A stretch of 64,000 nucleotides of DNA from Curvularia sp. ZM96 (Eukaryota; Ascomycota; Dothideomycetes; Pleosporales; Pleosporaceae). The stretch covers positions 4,030,001-4,094,000 of the forward strand of contig JAJGBQ010000004.1 in NCBI GenBank assembly GCA_022457065.1, in the 5' to 3' direction. Below are positions 23,738 through 36,152 of the stretch, one piece after another. The notes under the pieces are model-generated. The model did not search any database and was not told the origin of the DNA. It was given only the letters and a program-made list of their open reading frames with translations. The number at the start of each line of letters is the position of its first letter. Position 1 is the first letter of the stretch. Both the position numbers and the translations under genes were made by a program.

Positions 23738-24508
23738 CTAATAACTTGAGATGAGCGGCGTGGTCGAGTCCATGAACAGCGGCTGATCGCCCTCCATGTA
23801 TGCGGATTGCGACTTGGCGTCGTAGAAGGTGGTTGTGAGCATGCCCTCCTTTTCCGAGAAGTTGAGCGTCGATTGGGGTGGTGATGTGGGCGGCGACTCG
23901 TCGTCCGACTCTTCCTCGAATGTGAGCTCGGGTGGTGATTGCGATTGCGAGGGCACGCGGGTAAGAGCGAGCTCTGAGTCGTCCTCCATGTCGTCGTAAA
24001 AGTCATCCTCGTCCTCCGAGTCGTCGTCGTCGACCTCCATGGTGCTGATTTGAACGGGCGATTGCGCGATGCGGCGAGGCATGGGGATCATGTCAAAGTC
24101 GTCTTCGTTGTCTGAGTCGGAGTCGGAGACATCATCGTCCTCCTCGTCGTCCTCCTCGAGCTCTTCGGCGATGCTGTCGGCCCACTGGATGTGTCGGGGC
24201 TCCTCGGCCTTGGAGGCCTTGGCCATGGTCTGGTTGAACCACTGTTCTTGCTGGCGCTCGGCGTCCTGGAGCTCGATCATGAGGCTGTCGAGGAGGTTGG
24301 CGTGGCCAACGAGGAGGCGGAGGTCGTGGTCGGCCCTGCAGGCTTCCTTGCCCAGCTTGGAGCGGGCCGAGGCGGCGATGTAGTAGGTCTGGGTGAGAGA
24401 CATCTTTTGCTTCTTTGGTGGTGGTGACGAGACAAAGTGGGAGCGGGTTGTCTCTGCGGTGAAAGGCTCAAACGAAGTCTGAATGCGGAGGTGTGATGAA
24501 GAAGGCAT
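23738..24508 (-). CDS. Conserved acidic fungal protein, possibly Ecm13/YJR115W-like
   Basis: This is a single-exon frame of 256 residues beginning MPSSSHLRIQ (ATG at 24508). The conserved core is at about residues 37-95: SLTQTYYIAASARSKLGKEA, then DHDLRLLVGHANLLDSLMIEL and ERQQEQWFNQ. The rest is strongly acidic (EEDDEEDDDVSDSDS and similar, about 110-195) and Ser/Pro-rich. The core resembles a fungal family I associate with yeast Ecm13 and YJR115W, whose molecular role is unclear; this assignment is from memory and tentative. There is no signal peptide or membrane segment, so a cytosolic or nuclear location is likely. An internal start at the Met before SLTQTYY is possible. Confidence 0.75.
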   Translation of the reverse strand: MPSSSHLRIQTSFEPFTAETTRSHFVSSPPPKKQKMSLTQTYYIAASARSKLGKEACRADHDLRLLVGHANLLDSLMIELQDAERQQEQWFNQTMAKASKAEEPRHIQWADSIAEELEEDDEEDDDVSDSDSDNEDDFDMIPMPRRIAQSPVQISTMEVDDDDSEDEDDFYDDMEDDSELALTRVPSQSQSPPELTFEEESDDESPPTSPPQSTLNFSEKEGMLTTTFYDAKSQSAYMEGDQPLFMDSTTPLISSY

Positions 24509-27500
24509 GGCGGGCAATAGAATATGAATGCCTGAGAAATGTGAGTCAGTGGTTGGTGACTGGATGGTTGCCGGGGTATGACGAACCAGTAGTGCAGTAG
24601 CCTAATCGGGAGGAAGGTGATGCGAGCTTGGGGTAGCGGTGGGCAATTGCTGATGTGCAAGCTAGGCGTCGTAGTAGGGTCCGGCGGGAGTGTTTAGTCG
24701 AGGCGATGTTTGTATGTGGAGCTAGATGGTGGTCAAAGGAGTGGGCACGCGTGTTTCTTATGTTTCTCTGGATGACCACGATGGAGCGACGGGCGGCCGG
24801 GATTATTGGCGTGTTTCCACCGCTCTTGGCCGAGCATTGCTCAGCGGTGAGCTAGCACGACTATGATTCACACTCAGGCGACCGGGGTCCTAGCGCGGCT
24901 TACGCTACCCTGCCCGTCTCCGTCGGACGTAAACACTTTCGCCCGTTGTCGACGCCCACGCCCGCCCACGCCCACTCAGGCGCGGAGCCCGAGCCCTGCG
25001 GGTGCTCTAATCGCCGTGCGCCCATCCTGCTTTGCTCCGTCGGCGTTTACTAACCTTCGACGATGCATTGCATCATGGCTTCGTGGATTGCGCCCTCCGC
25101 GCCGGGGCGAGGCTTTCTTTTTCGCCGTGCTGCCTTGCTTTTCGCTCTCTCGCTTTCTCGCTGTCCCCCTGCGCAGGACCCCGCTGGCCGCCATGGTGCG
25201 CTGTCCGCCTAGAGGGCTGCTTGGCTGGTTCCAGGATGCGCTGTCGTAAGGCTAAGCCACGGGCCCCCCCCACAGCCATAGCGGTCTGCCTTTCATCTGT
25301 GGCTGCCACAGCGCTGCCCCCAACCAGTGTCTCGCTTACGGGGCCTCTCGCGCCCTTCATTCTACACGCCTGCCAGACGTTGGGCCTCGCGGACTTAGCA
25401 CGCCCACTATCACGCTTGTCTCCGGCCTCTCCATACCATACTCTGACTGCCTACTCAGGCAGCAACATTGCAACATGCTGCACGCCAGCCACACCGGCGA
25501 CGGCTTGGCTCGCCTACCCGGCACGGTTGGCACGGAAAAGCATGGCTCGGCCGACGAGCCTGACCTGAGAGACAAGACTGCCATGCCAGGCTTCCGGCTA
25601 TCTACAGCTGCTTTCGTCCGCTGTTGCGACACGCCGCCATGCACGTCACATGCGCTGCCTGGATGCGCATACGCACTCAGTCAGTACGCATGTGCACCCC
25701 CGCGTTTGACCATTCCGTCACGACATGACCCAGACCCGTCCGTCTCATCGTCGAGGTTGCAATACTGTGCTCGATTACAAACGTCGGTCCCCACCTCAGG
25801 TGCCAGCGCCTGCGGGATTGGTGGAGACTCCCGGCTTTGTCATGTGTGCTGAAAAATGCCATCTGACAAAGCCGCTAATGAGCAAATCTTGCGCGAACCA
25901 CTAGAAAATCGTCGTCTTGATTTCTGAGCACCTCCAGCTTGGTAACGGTAAATTGCGTGCTCCATGCTGGCCTGCATCGCGACTCGCAATCGCCGCCCTT
26001 GGGCATGCTGTAACAGCGGCCTCCTGCCGGGCACGCTGGGCCTCGACGGCTACCAAACCTATGCAGTGCCAGAGCCAGAGTCAGATCCAGGTACCGCCCA
26101 GGCACGTCGTGGTCGGTGCGTCGTCAACTCCTTGTCCCCGCTCCGCCCTGTCCACAGTCCTGGCCCGCCGGTACGAGGACGAACGATCCTAAACGAGCAT
26201 GGCGTACGCTGGTTCCTCCAGCCGTCGCTACCCATACCGTATCTGACGGACTGCACCGCTTCAGCCTACGTCCACGACACGTATCCGCTACCGACTTCAC
26301 CGCTCGACTTGTGCGAGGCTGGGCACGAGACCGCATGCCCAGTCTATGGCGGTCCGCCTAGATGCATACGCTGCGGTACCGTAGCAACGCAGTGCTGCGA
26401 TGCGACGCGACTTCGCATTCAGGATGAGTCGACCGCTTACTGCATTCGGTACGCGCACCACACTGGGAAGACTAAGCCACCACCTCTTTACGACGACCAC
26501 CTACACCGCGTCAATCAATATATGACTGCTGCGTGCGCTCTACAAGCGAAAGCGAGCGTACTCGCGTCGCCCTTGCTCAGCCTCCTCCGCCTACATCGTA
26601 CCGACAAGCGCGTTTCCCCCATGAGATACGACGTATTCCCAATCAAAATACCCTTTTAGGCAAAAGCTCTGCACTGATGCCGGTCAAAATCAGCCCGTGG
26701 CTGGGAAACCGGCAAGCCACGCTTCCTTGCTTCCGCTTCTAGTATTCTTCTGGAAGCCGTGCGGCTTCCACCACCACGGACGATACCTCCCTGTCACTGC
26801 GTCACTCTGCATGCTTCCATACATGCTTCCTTCATGCACTCTCGATTACTCTTCTCATGCGTCTTGCTGACATTCCCGTCCTCCCGATTTTCCACGATAT
26901 CTCCGCAGACCCCTGTTGATTTCTGATCGCGTAGCCGAACTGCTTCATGCATCACTAAGCACAACACCCCTTGCCATTGGCCCTGGTCATTTGAGATTGA
27001 ATTTTCACTCAACGCTAGTCGCTTTGTTCAAGAGCAGGAAAAACTGATGAGGAATCCGTGCAGACGGAAGCTTGTCAAGGCTTGGTATGCAGGCACTGGC
27101 ACCGGCATGTCGTCATACTGCGCAAGTGCTTTCAAAGACAATGCCAATGCTTTATCAGATGGAAGAAGGGCAATATTGGGAACCAATTCCCCATGGTACT
27201 GACTAGCCTACGCACGGTGTCTGCCATTGCGTGTACCATTGACGTACTACCGACATACGATTGAGGGTCCAGACTCGAGAAGATGATCGTAAACTGCCAT
27301 CGAACCACTCTTCCGCATTCCGTGTCCCCGTTGAGGATGGACTGGAACCGACGAAAAGCAACGCGCCTCTGCATCTCGTGCTCAGGGCCAGGTGACGTAT
27401 TCGATCATGCTGACGCAGGTGTAGCGAGAAAAATATGGTAACCAAAGGTGAAGAGAAATGCGAGGGCGTATAAGTTAACGACAATTGCCTTGGGTGTTGT

Positions 27501-28572
27501 ACCAGCAAGGCTTGGAATAATTCAACTTGTTGCTCTAGGACAGTTTCTTTAGTACATAACGGGGCTACTGATGTACCAGACTTGATTTCTTCACAGAAAC
27601 GTACACCATAACAGTTGGCAGTATACTATGGGAATGGCTCGAATTTCCGTTTGGCGGCCTTCGTCTTCACTCACACTCAGTCTCCATAAACCCCAGAGAC
27701 TCCAGGCCCTCCCATCGTTCGCATATGCGCCGCCGACCATACCTGAATTGCCATAGAGAAAAGTGACGACTCAGACGAGGCGGATATCATGAAAACGCTT
27801 CCAACGGTTCAATCGTCCCTTCGCTTCTTGACCTACAAGCAATGACAGGGATAACACAAGCACGAGACTCTTGAGCATCTGAGGTCGGCGAAACTTTTCA
27901 AGGTGGCAGAGACCAGGAGTTGCCTGACGCCAATCCTAGTGTCGTCGGAACTGCATAGTCCCAGGAGAATGCTTGTACCGCTTGAACAGTTGTCAATGAT
28001 CCGCTCGCTGTCTATCGACCGTTGGGCTGCAACATCTCAGCCTGCGGAACGTGCCGACAGGCGCACGAGCAGCCTACGGCCAGAGGCCCTGGAGGGGTTC
28101 AACCTAGTAACTGTGCCCACAGGGTATATGCTGTGAGTGAGGCTACAATCCTGAAAAGCGCCCAATTGGGCTTCAAACATGTTTGGTTGTTCGTCGAGCA
28201 ACCACTACCTGACGCGGTTTGGGTTGCAATGGCGAGCAGGTCTGCATCAAGATGGTAAATGAAATAGTCACATTTTTGACAACCTTATTCAAATCGTCTA
28301 AGCGTAAGGAGACAAACGAGGAGGCGGAATGACGTAGCAATACCCCCAAATCAACACCGGGAATGTATGTAAACAATAGAAATACAATACCCCACGTGGC
28401 GCGGGCGTCGCGCGTTGCTACGCATGGTTAGCGCGGAAACCCTGATCACAACAAACAATTGCATGTGCAATCATCAACACCAGCCCTATCGCACTCCGTA
28501 TACCCAAATATTGGTCTATCGAGCCGTCAAGAAGATAGTAATCCTAAAATCATTGCAATACCATAAAAAATA
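24509..28572. other. 4-kb gene-poor stretch upstream of NDC80
   Basis: From about 24860 to 26660 the sequence is C/G-rich and CpG-rich with many overlapping open frames on both strands (longest 231 codons at 25964-26659), none with a recognisable domain. From 26660 to 28572 it is less G/C-rich and no gene was recognised. The first few hundred bases are the promoter side of the 23.7-kb gene, and the last few hundred the promoter of NDC80. Confidence 0.45.
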
Positions 28573-30955
28573 ATGGCCGACCCGGGCATGTTCTCAGTAC
28601 GCCGCCAGGTGAGTCGTTGCCCCCTCTAGTCGCATCTTCCTTCTTTCCCCCTCGACTCCTCTTACACGACGCGCAGACTTTGGGCCCTGTCAACAACAAC
28701 GTATCCGCCATCCCCATGCCAGCTTCCGCCATGAAGCGAAACAGCTCCGTACACAATATGCAAATCAACCAGTTCCCTCCGAACCATGCGCGGTCGCAGA
28801 GCGGAAGTAGAATGTCCCTTGCGCCCGGTCGCCCCAGCCAGCAGCTCTTCCAACGCTCCTCCTCCGGTACAAATCTCGCCGACGGCTTCCAGTCGGTACA
28901 ACGCTCGAGTACTGCGCGCAAGAGCTTCGCGCCAGGCGCTTCCATCTTCCAGACACCAGCGCAGTCCTCCGGCCCTTCATTCGAACAAAGCGCACAGCGG
29001 AGGAGTAGTGTGTTCCAATCACGGACATCCCATGGACTCCCACAATCAGGTGTCAAACAATCTTTCTTCCAGACGGCGCCTATGCCCTCAGTGCCTCCTG
29101 CCGACCCACGGCGACTCAAGGATCCGAACACGCGCTCGCACATGGCACAAGAGCTTATGGAGTTCTTGACGCAAAACAACTTTGAGATGGAATCCAAGCA
29201 CGTTCTGTCGAACAAAGCCATGACTTCGCCCACCCAGAAAGACTTCAACTGCATGTTCCAATGGCTATACAACCGAATTGATCCCAGCTACCGCTTCCAG
29301 AAGTCCATTGACCAAGAAGTGCCTGCGCTGCTAAAGCAGATGCGCTACCCATTTGAGAAGTCCATCATGAAGTCGCAAATTGCGGCTGTCGGTGGCAACA
29401 ACTGGTACACTTTCCTGGGTTTACTTCACTGGATGATGCAACTCGCACGTCTAATGCAAGCATTTGAAGCGGGGACATACGACGATGCGTGCTTGGAGGC
29501 AGGCTTCGACAACACTGGTCACCGCATCATTTTCGACTTCCTGGCGGATGCTTACAATACCTGGATATCAGCGGATGACGACGAGGACGACGAGGAGGCG
29601 CAAAAGAGGCACATCGAGCCTCACATCAGGACAATGGCCGCCAAGTTTGATGCAGCAAGCGCTGAACATCTCGAGCAAGTGAAGCTTCTAGAGGCTGAGC
29701 ACAAGTACCTACAAGATCAAATTGAGGAGCTAGGAAAGTCTGGCCCAAGGATACAGAAGCTCGAGGAGCAGATCCGCATTCTGGAAGAGGACCGCGTCAA
29801 GTTCGAAAACTACAACAACTCCATGGATTCAAAGGTCAAGAAGTACACTGACCGGTGCACCTTCTTGGAAAAGTCAATTGAGGAAATTGAGGCTGAACTG
29901 GAGGCTTCCGAGAAGGAGCAACAAGAGCTTCAGGCTATTATTGACGGCCGAGGCATGACAATTGCGGACATTGACCGCATGGCAAACGAACGGGACCGCC
30001 TTGACTCTTCTCTCCAGGCGACCTCGGCTCGTCTCGAAGAGTCCAAGAAGCGCGTGGCTGAGAAGGAGATCGCCGCCTCGCGAAAGCTCGATGAGCTCGA
30101 ACAGACGATTGAGCGTTACAACAACCTTGGCTATCAAATCGGCGTCATTCCTTCAACAGCTGTGAATGCAAAGGGCCAAGAATACGAGCTTGTCCTCACC
30201 ATAACCGACGCACCCAACTTCTCTGGTTCGCAAATGGGCGGCTCATCCCAAGACGCCTCGGACCGTCTCCTCCACGACTCAGGAACAGGCTACTCCCCCG
30301 GCCATCTCTTGAATCTCGACCTCCGTGGCACAGTAAAAGCAAACATTCTCTCCCTACGCAAGGAAATTGCTGAGCGGCGCAACCAAGCGCTAGAAGCTGA
30401 CATGAATAACCACGACCTTCTTGACAAGATCAAAGAAGCCATGGACGACAAGCAAGCCGAGGTCGAGGCTCTAGGCCACCGTGTAGCGCAAGCAGAAGAG
30501 GAGCTCGAGAAGCTGCGAGAAATTACAAATACACAGAAGAGCCAGTCTGATGCGCAGATTGAGCGTATGGAAAAGGAGCTCGGCCGCATGCGCAGCGGAC
30601 TGGGAGAATCAGTCCAACTAATGGTTCAGCGTGAAATGGCGGTTAACATTGAGTACGTCTTTCCTACACAACCACACGAAAAATGTCACCTTGCCAATAC
30701 TGACTTTTACATAGATACGAACAACTCCAACTCCGCGCCAACGCTCTCCGCGAAGAACTTCACACAGAAATCGAGCGCATGCTCGACGACATTGTGCGCT
30801 TCAAACTGCACATTCAAAAGTCGCTCGAGGAGTACGAGCAGTTCATTGCGGATGAGGTCGAGCGCTCGTGCGAGGAGCAGGATATGCTTGCTGCGGAGGA
30901 AGAAGAGCAGGAGGAGCAGTACGAGGAGGAGGATGTTGAGATGGAGGGTGCGTGA
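28573..30955 (+). CDS. ndc80: Kinetochore protein Ndc80 (Hec1)
   Basis: Ndc80 is the microtubule-binding subunit of the outer-kinetochore NDC80 complex (with Nuf2, Spc24 and Spc25). Exons are 28573-28608 (12 codons), 28677-30652 and 30715-30955, giving 750 residues. The basic, Ser-rich N-terminal tail (about 1-150) is the expected Aurora-B target region. The calponin-homology domain spans about 155-290: DPRRLKDPNTRSHMAQELMEF is its start and GGNNWYTFLGLLHWMMQL its end. The remainder is long coiled coil, with the C-terminal segment in the third exon finishing in an acidic EEE/EED stretch. Without the second splice the reading frame runs into nonsense after NIE, so the intron at 30653-30714 is well supported. 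Confidence 0.95.
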
Positions 30956-31463
30956 AGAGTCCGTCCTCCCTTCCTCTTTTTCACTTCTTTTCTTCTCCTT
31001 CTCGTTTCTCATTTTTGATATCCCTTGTTGTTCTGCCTGTCTGGGTCTTGACGAACCTTTTATATCCCCCTCCTCCCTTGACGTTGGCGAAATCAGTTCG
31101 CTCGATGGAGTTCTTGGGTTTTTGCTGCTACTGCTGCTGCTTCTTCACGACATCATGATGGCGTTTCGTTGGGAAATCTGGTGTTGTTTTGGGATAACGA
31201 ACCATATACGGTGCTTTCTGAGATACCTGATACCTTTTTTCTTTTGCTATTGCAGATGCTTTGGTATATATATCATTATTCATTGATTACTCTTGTATTT
31301 GAATGTCCTCGTCGAAAAGAAACCCATATGCAGCGCTGCGTGGACTTGATAAACTTTGGATATCATATCGTACACATCCACACCCTTTCCTCTCTCTGCT
31401 CTCTCCCTAGCTCCATTGTGTATTCAAACCAACACACCCATCCCCGTAAAAACAACGCAGAAA
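30956..31463. other. Convergent 3' region of NDC80 and the FAR1-domain gene
   Basis: Two genes point at each other across 508 bases. The sequence is T-rich on the plus strand after NDC80 (3' untranslated character). No further gene or RNA is seen. Confidence 0.5.
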
Positions 31464-33008
31464 CTACGGCGGCACCATCCCCCTTCCACTCGTCAGCATG
31501 ATATTACTCAACAGCTCGACCTGACTTCTCAGCCCGGCCATCTCAATCGTCTTCTCCTTGACTTCTTTGCTCCGGTCGGCGAGTAAGCGGCGGAGTTCAG
31601 CGTTTTCACGACGGAGTTGCTGCAGTTCTAGGCTTGTTGGATCAGGTGAAGATGATGACGGTAGTGGCGGGGATGGAGATGGAGGTGTGGTATCCTGATT
31701 ATCGGCGTGGAGATTGAGGTTGGGGTTGAAGTTGAGGGAGGGGTCGATGTGGGAGGGAACTCTTGCCGGAGAGGGATTGGAAAAGGTGGTAGGATGTGCT
31801 GCTGGCAGGATGTGAGGTTGTTTTGGAGAAGGGTGAATAGTATTGTGAGTCTCGTTGTTGTCAGCCTCATCGTCGCCATCGTCGTTGTCGTCGTCGCCGT
31901 CGTCAGAAGAAGAGCTATCAACGCCATCCCCGAGCTGCTGTCCCGCTGCCTTCCTTGCCCGCTTAATCTGAGCCCGGATGTTATACACGTCGCGCTTGAG
32001 AATATGTATGCCTGGTAGTCTAAGCTGTAACACATCTACCGTGCGTCCTACGCCGCGGTCACGGCCATGATTGGGTTTAGTCTTTCGCAGCATCTCCTGC
32101 TCGACGATTTTCCAGACGAGACCGCCGCGTTCGAGGGGGAACTTGGCTTGCGTGTACTCATCTCCACCATCGACGGCATTCACGACATCCTCTGCTGCGT
32201 CTTGACTTTGTCTCGCAAGTTCTTCCTTCGCAGTGACGCCTCCTACGCCGATGCGTCCACCCACAAGTCCCCAAGTCCTTTTCCGCTGGACAGCCCAGCC
32301 TGCACTGTCCCGGCCTGGGTGATTATGCAGCGGCTCGCCCACGCGCAGGAGCCAAGTCCCGTCTTGGAGCTTCTTGCCCTCGATCCACATCTTGCAGCCC
32401 GTCTTGTAGCTGACTCTGTTTTTGCGGACCCGTGTTTCGGCGGTGAGTTTGTGTGTATTCTTGGGCTGGCCATAGCAGACGCAGGCGAGCTTGATGCGCG
32501 AGCGGTTCTTGGCTGTCGTGTTGATACTCAGAGCGTAGCCGTGCTCGGCTGCATGCGACTGCGCATACTCGTGGAGAGCCTGCCACGAGCCATGTACCGA
32601 GTCCGGGGGAGGAAGCATGTCGAAGTATTTGGTGGGCGCGTTGATGCGCGCTGGGCCGGGCGGGAGGCCCGCATATGGCGCTGACAGTGCTGGTCCAGTA
32701 ATCATACAAGCATGCTGCGGGCCTGGAGAAGAAGGATGATGCTGCTTCTGTCGCTTGGTTGGCGAGTCGTCGTCGGGCGTGTCGCTGTATTCGCGTGGCT
32801 GATTGTCGGCGCTCATCTGGGACGTTTGCGCATTGACGCAGGGCTGCTCGTCATCATCATACTTGGCCATGCTGACGAGTTGGGCGGCGACATGACGGCG
32901 CGATGCCGCAAAGGCGTAGTAGGGCAGCGGTGGGGTGGCTGGGGCGACGCCGTGGTTGTACGTGGGGGATTTGTCCAAGTTGCGACGCCGGCGGGAGGTG
33001 ACCTTCAT
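31464..33008 (-). CDS. FAR1-type (WRKY-GCM1 fold) DNA-binding domain protein
   Basis: This is an intronless frame of 514 residues with ATG at 33008. The FAR1-like domain is at about residues 143-235: SWQALHEYAQSHAAEHGYAL, then IKLACVCYG, VSYKTGCKMWIEG and WLLRVGEPLHNH, supplying the Cys/Cys...His/His zinc-ligand pattern. This fold is shared by plant FAR1/FHY3 factors and the N-termini of Mutator-like (MULE) transposases. Here no DDE transposase follows. Instead there is an acidic run (SSSSDDGDDDNDDGDDE), a Pro/Ser-rich region and a C-terminal leucine-zipper-like coiled coil (LQQLRRENAELRRLLADR). It therefore looks like a regulator, perhaps a domesticated MULE domain. Its target genes are unknown. 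Confidence 0.8.
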   Translation of the reverse strand: MKVTSRRRRNLDKSPTYNHGVAPATPPLPYYAFAASRRHVAAQLVSMAKYDDDEQPCVNAQTSQMSADNQPREYSDTPDDDSPTKRQKQHHPSSPGPQHACMITGPALSAPYAGLPPGPARINAPTKYFDMLPPPDSVHGSWQALHEYAQSHAAEHGYALSINTTAKNRSRIKLACVCYGQPKNTHKLTAETRVRKNRVSYKTGCKMWIEGKKLQDGTWLLRVGEPLHNHPGRDSAGWAVQRKRTWGLVGGRIGVGGVTAKEELARQSQDAAEDVVNAVDGGDEYTQAKFPLERGGLVWKIVEQEMLRKTKPNHGRDRGVGRTVDVLQLRLPGIHILKRDVYNIRAQIKRARKAAGQQLGDGVDSSSSDDGDDDNDDGDDEADNNETHNTIHPSPKQPHILPAAHPTTFSNPSPARVPSHIDPSLNFNPNLNLHADNQDTTPPSPSPPLPSSSSPDPTSLELQQLRRENAELRRLLADRSKEVKEKTIEMAGLRSQVELLSNIMLTSGRGMVPP

Positions 33009-33313
33009 GTTGCCTGTACTATTGAGCCTTGTTCCTTTTGCGGCGCTCTAATCAAGCCTCAACCTCGGCGAACTGGACTGTTAACAATAACGTCTGCAAA
33101 TGATATAGGCCGGTTCAAGATATTGTGTTGTAGGTAACTGGGTCGTAAAATCGTACCTGAATCTACCGTATATTCCAATTAGTATATGTCAGTGGTGCAA
33201 CAACCCAGTTCGTCCTTCGAGCATGACGGTAAAAAATACTACCCTTGCAACGATCATGACTACAACAAGCAAAACAGAAACCGAAGCCTTCTGATACGCC
33301 AAACAGTACCCAA
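33009..33313. other. Short spacer between the FAR1-domain gene and the P450
   Basis: These 305 bases hold the promoter of the FAR1-domain gene and the 3' end of the P450 gene, both on the minus strand. Nothing else is recognised. Confidence 0.5.
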
Positions 33314-35029
33314 TCACTCCCGCAATGTCACATCCACCCACATATCCCTGATTTGCCAGAGCCCAAGTGAGTTGAACGTCTTCCACGGGTCGAGCGGATA
33401 CGTCAAGGTCATGTCGAAGTTTCGGAACAGCTCAAACACAGCCTTGTGTATCTCGATGAGGGCAACATTGCGGCCCAAGCAAACCCAGCGGCCATAGCCA
33501 AAAATCATGTCGTTGGTCCTTGTCATCTTGTGCAGACGTTCCTTTGCCGCCTCGTCGGTAGTGTCGATAAGCCAACGCTCGGGTCGGAATACGGTACAAT
33601 CCTCGCCATAGAGGGCGGGGTTGTTGCGGTGCATTGTCAGAGCCGAGTAACCTATCAGGGTGCCGCCGGGGATGTAGTACTCCTTGCCGTCGATGACTGC
33701 AACGTCTCCCTCATCGGGTGTGACCTTGGAGAAGATGTTGGCAACGGGAGGCTGCATGCGCATTCCTTCTCGGACGACAGCGCCTAGGTATGGCAGGCGG
33801 CGTACTTCTGCATCCGACACGATACCTGGAGCAGCGGGGGCCTTGCCGCTCTTGACAGCCTCATCAATCTCAGCCTGTAGTTTTGCGTAAACTCGGTGGT
33901 GGCTCATAATATAAAGCAATATGGTCCGTATGGCTGCGGCGGTGGTATCAGAACCAGCAAGGATCTGCTCAAACACCTCTTGGACTAGGACGGTTAGGAT
34001 ACTGCCACGCATCAGTAAGGCATCACTTACAAAGGTCATCGCCTGCCACGCCATGGCGCACAAAGGATGCAAACATGTCTGATTTTTCTTGGGTGGATTT
34101 CTGCTGTCTGGAAACGATAATCTTGCGCCCTTGAGCCATCATGTGACCGAAGCCATTTTCATCCTTCTCAGACGGACTAATCAAGGGTCCAATGATGGGA
34201 GTATCTTTGAGCCAGACTACTCCCAGGGCGAATGCTGTATTGCCAATCTTCAAGCCTTCTTCCGATGACCTGACGTAGTCGTTGACATCTTGGTCGGCTT
34301 TCAGGTCACCAAATGCCTCTCCGAGGCCAACATGGCTAATGACGTCTAGGGTGAAGAAGGGAATCTTCTCTGCCAAATCCATATGGGTTGAGGGGGTTTT
34401 GGAATTTGGAGCGGATGCATACTTGCGCACCAGGTCAACGAGTTCGCGGACATGCTCGTCAATGGTCGGCTCTAATGTGGGGTTCTCCTTGCCGGAGTAC
34501 TGTGGAGCGTCAGTTGGACTGTTTGCGTCTCGAAGTTGGAGTTGACTTACGCCAGCGACCATTTTCTTGCGGCGCGCGTCATGGCGGTCATTGTCACACT
34601 CGGTAAAGACATTATCCTTGCCAGACTCGAAGCGGGCGGCGTGGTAATACCAGGGCGAGCGCTTATAGGGCGAGCGGACTGCGTTGATGCGTGTCCAGAA
34701 GTCTGGGTCGGAGGTGATGAGGTGGTTGGGAGCGATTCTCGCAATCGGTCCTACAGAAAGTCAGTACTTGTCCGATGCAGGACTAGAGATGGATACATAC
34801 CATACTTTTGGCATATCTCGCCGTAGTATCTAGGGGACTCGCCGCCAATGACGGCTCTGGAATGCCATAGGCCCGAGAAACCCGTTGTGCTGGGACCGGG
34901 AAAGTGTCTCAGGCGCCAGTACTGGCGGATGCGGCCGAGGACGAAGAGGAGCAGCAGCAGGGCGAATAGAAAGGCATACAGGCGGCGTGAGACGTACTCG
35001 CTGCTTAAGCCCTCGGCAAAGCTGTCCAT
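33314..35029 (-). CDS. Cytochrome P450 monooxygenase (pisatin-demethylase-like group)
   Basis: This is an ER-anchored haem monooxygenase. Exons are 35029-34801, 34750-34551, 34499-34031 and 33984-33314 (introns 50, 51 and 46 bases), giving 522 residues. An N-terminal membrane anchor (about 16-33, LYAFLFALLLLLFVLG) is followed by the Pro-rich hinge HFPGPSTTG. The I-helix oxygen-binding motif AGSDTT is at 309-314, the ExxR motif at 372-375 (EGMR), then FRPERW, and the haem loop FGYGRWVCLGRN carries the Cys468 thiolate. All diagnostic residues are present, so it should be active. General resemblance is to fungal P450s related to benzoate/pisatin hydroxylating enzymes; the substrate is unknown. 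It is divergent from a SAM methyltransferase gene. Confidence 0.92.
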
Positions 35030-36152
35030 AGCTGGACGTAGTGGAGATGGTGGGCAAGGATTTGCTTTTGTCAACAGCAAGCGAAGATCACGAGTTGTTG
35101 TGGCCAGTGGGGCAGCTCCCGACAGAGTGGGAGAGGGCGTACAGAGCAGGGAACAACACGAGCAAAAGAGTGGAGGGTGGCCACGATTCCAAGCTTGGAG
35201 GAGGATGAGGCGCTTGTTCTGGACGCTGGCTGGCGGGGTGGCGGGCCGCGAGGAGGCAAAGTGACGGGCGGGAGAGTAGGAGCAACAGGACGCGGAGAGC
35301 ACCAGGAGATATGTCAAGTTGGAGTTGAGGCACGCCGGCGAGCGGTAGGGCCGGGACGAGGCATGCTAATAGGGTGCCAGCTGAGCGCCAGGCCGGGTTC
35401 CTGGCAGCGAGGAGCGGGGAGAGGGGTTAGCCAAAGTCAATCGGCATGCCAAAGTTAAAGTCGGTTCTTGTTAGCGCTGTCCTGGCTGTCTGAACTGCAC
35501 AGGACGTTTCTCTGCTGCCGACAACCATGCCAGAGTCCTACCCAGGTGGCCAAACAGTTCATGGTCGAGAGTACATCAGAGGCGCCGCCTCGGCCGCTCG
35601 CCACGGCGAATCAGCGTGCAGCAACGACTGGCCCGAGGCCTCGAATGCAGAATCCATGAACAATCACCGCGGCCCTCATGCATCCAGAAGCTCCACAGGC
35701 CACGCCTTTGTTTTCCCGGCTCGCAGCCTGCAGTCGGGAACATGCCGCTGCATGTCCGTCTTGCTCCTCTCGTCCGCTTTTCGACAGGGGCGCCTGGCCC
35801 GCCATCGTACACAGAGTCGTAATGTGGCTGCTCTTTAGTCCTCTCCAGCCGAGTCGTGTGCCTCTCAGCTTCTCCTCGTTGGCACGGCCTGTTCTCCTTA
35901 CGTCTGCATGACAGTTGAGAACCGCTTTTGAAGCAACGCAGCATCCCAGTGTATGAGCGTTTTTGACAGGCTCGCTTATCGAACGGGTGCATTCGCCCCG
36001 GCCCGCTGGTTTAGGTATGGATGAATGAGACGCAGCAGCCCCTGCACACCCTGACGTTGACAAAGAACCCGCAGCGGCTATCACATTCAAACTACTTAAT
36101 TCGACTCCGCTGCCCCGTTTCTGCGTCCGGCCAGACAAACACATCCCCCACA
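35030..36152. promoter_or_regulatory. Shared upstream region of the P450 (-) and methyltransferase (+) genes
   Basis: These 1.1 kb separate two divergent start codons. Open frames here overlap on both strands and match nothing known. No specific operator could be recognised. Confidence 0.45.

Noticed and set aside
25964..26659. 231-codon frame as a hypothetical gene
   Set aside because: C/G-rich composition produces long frames on both strands here; the translation has no domain pattern or convincing start context.
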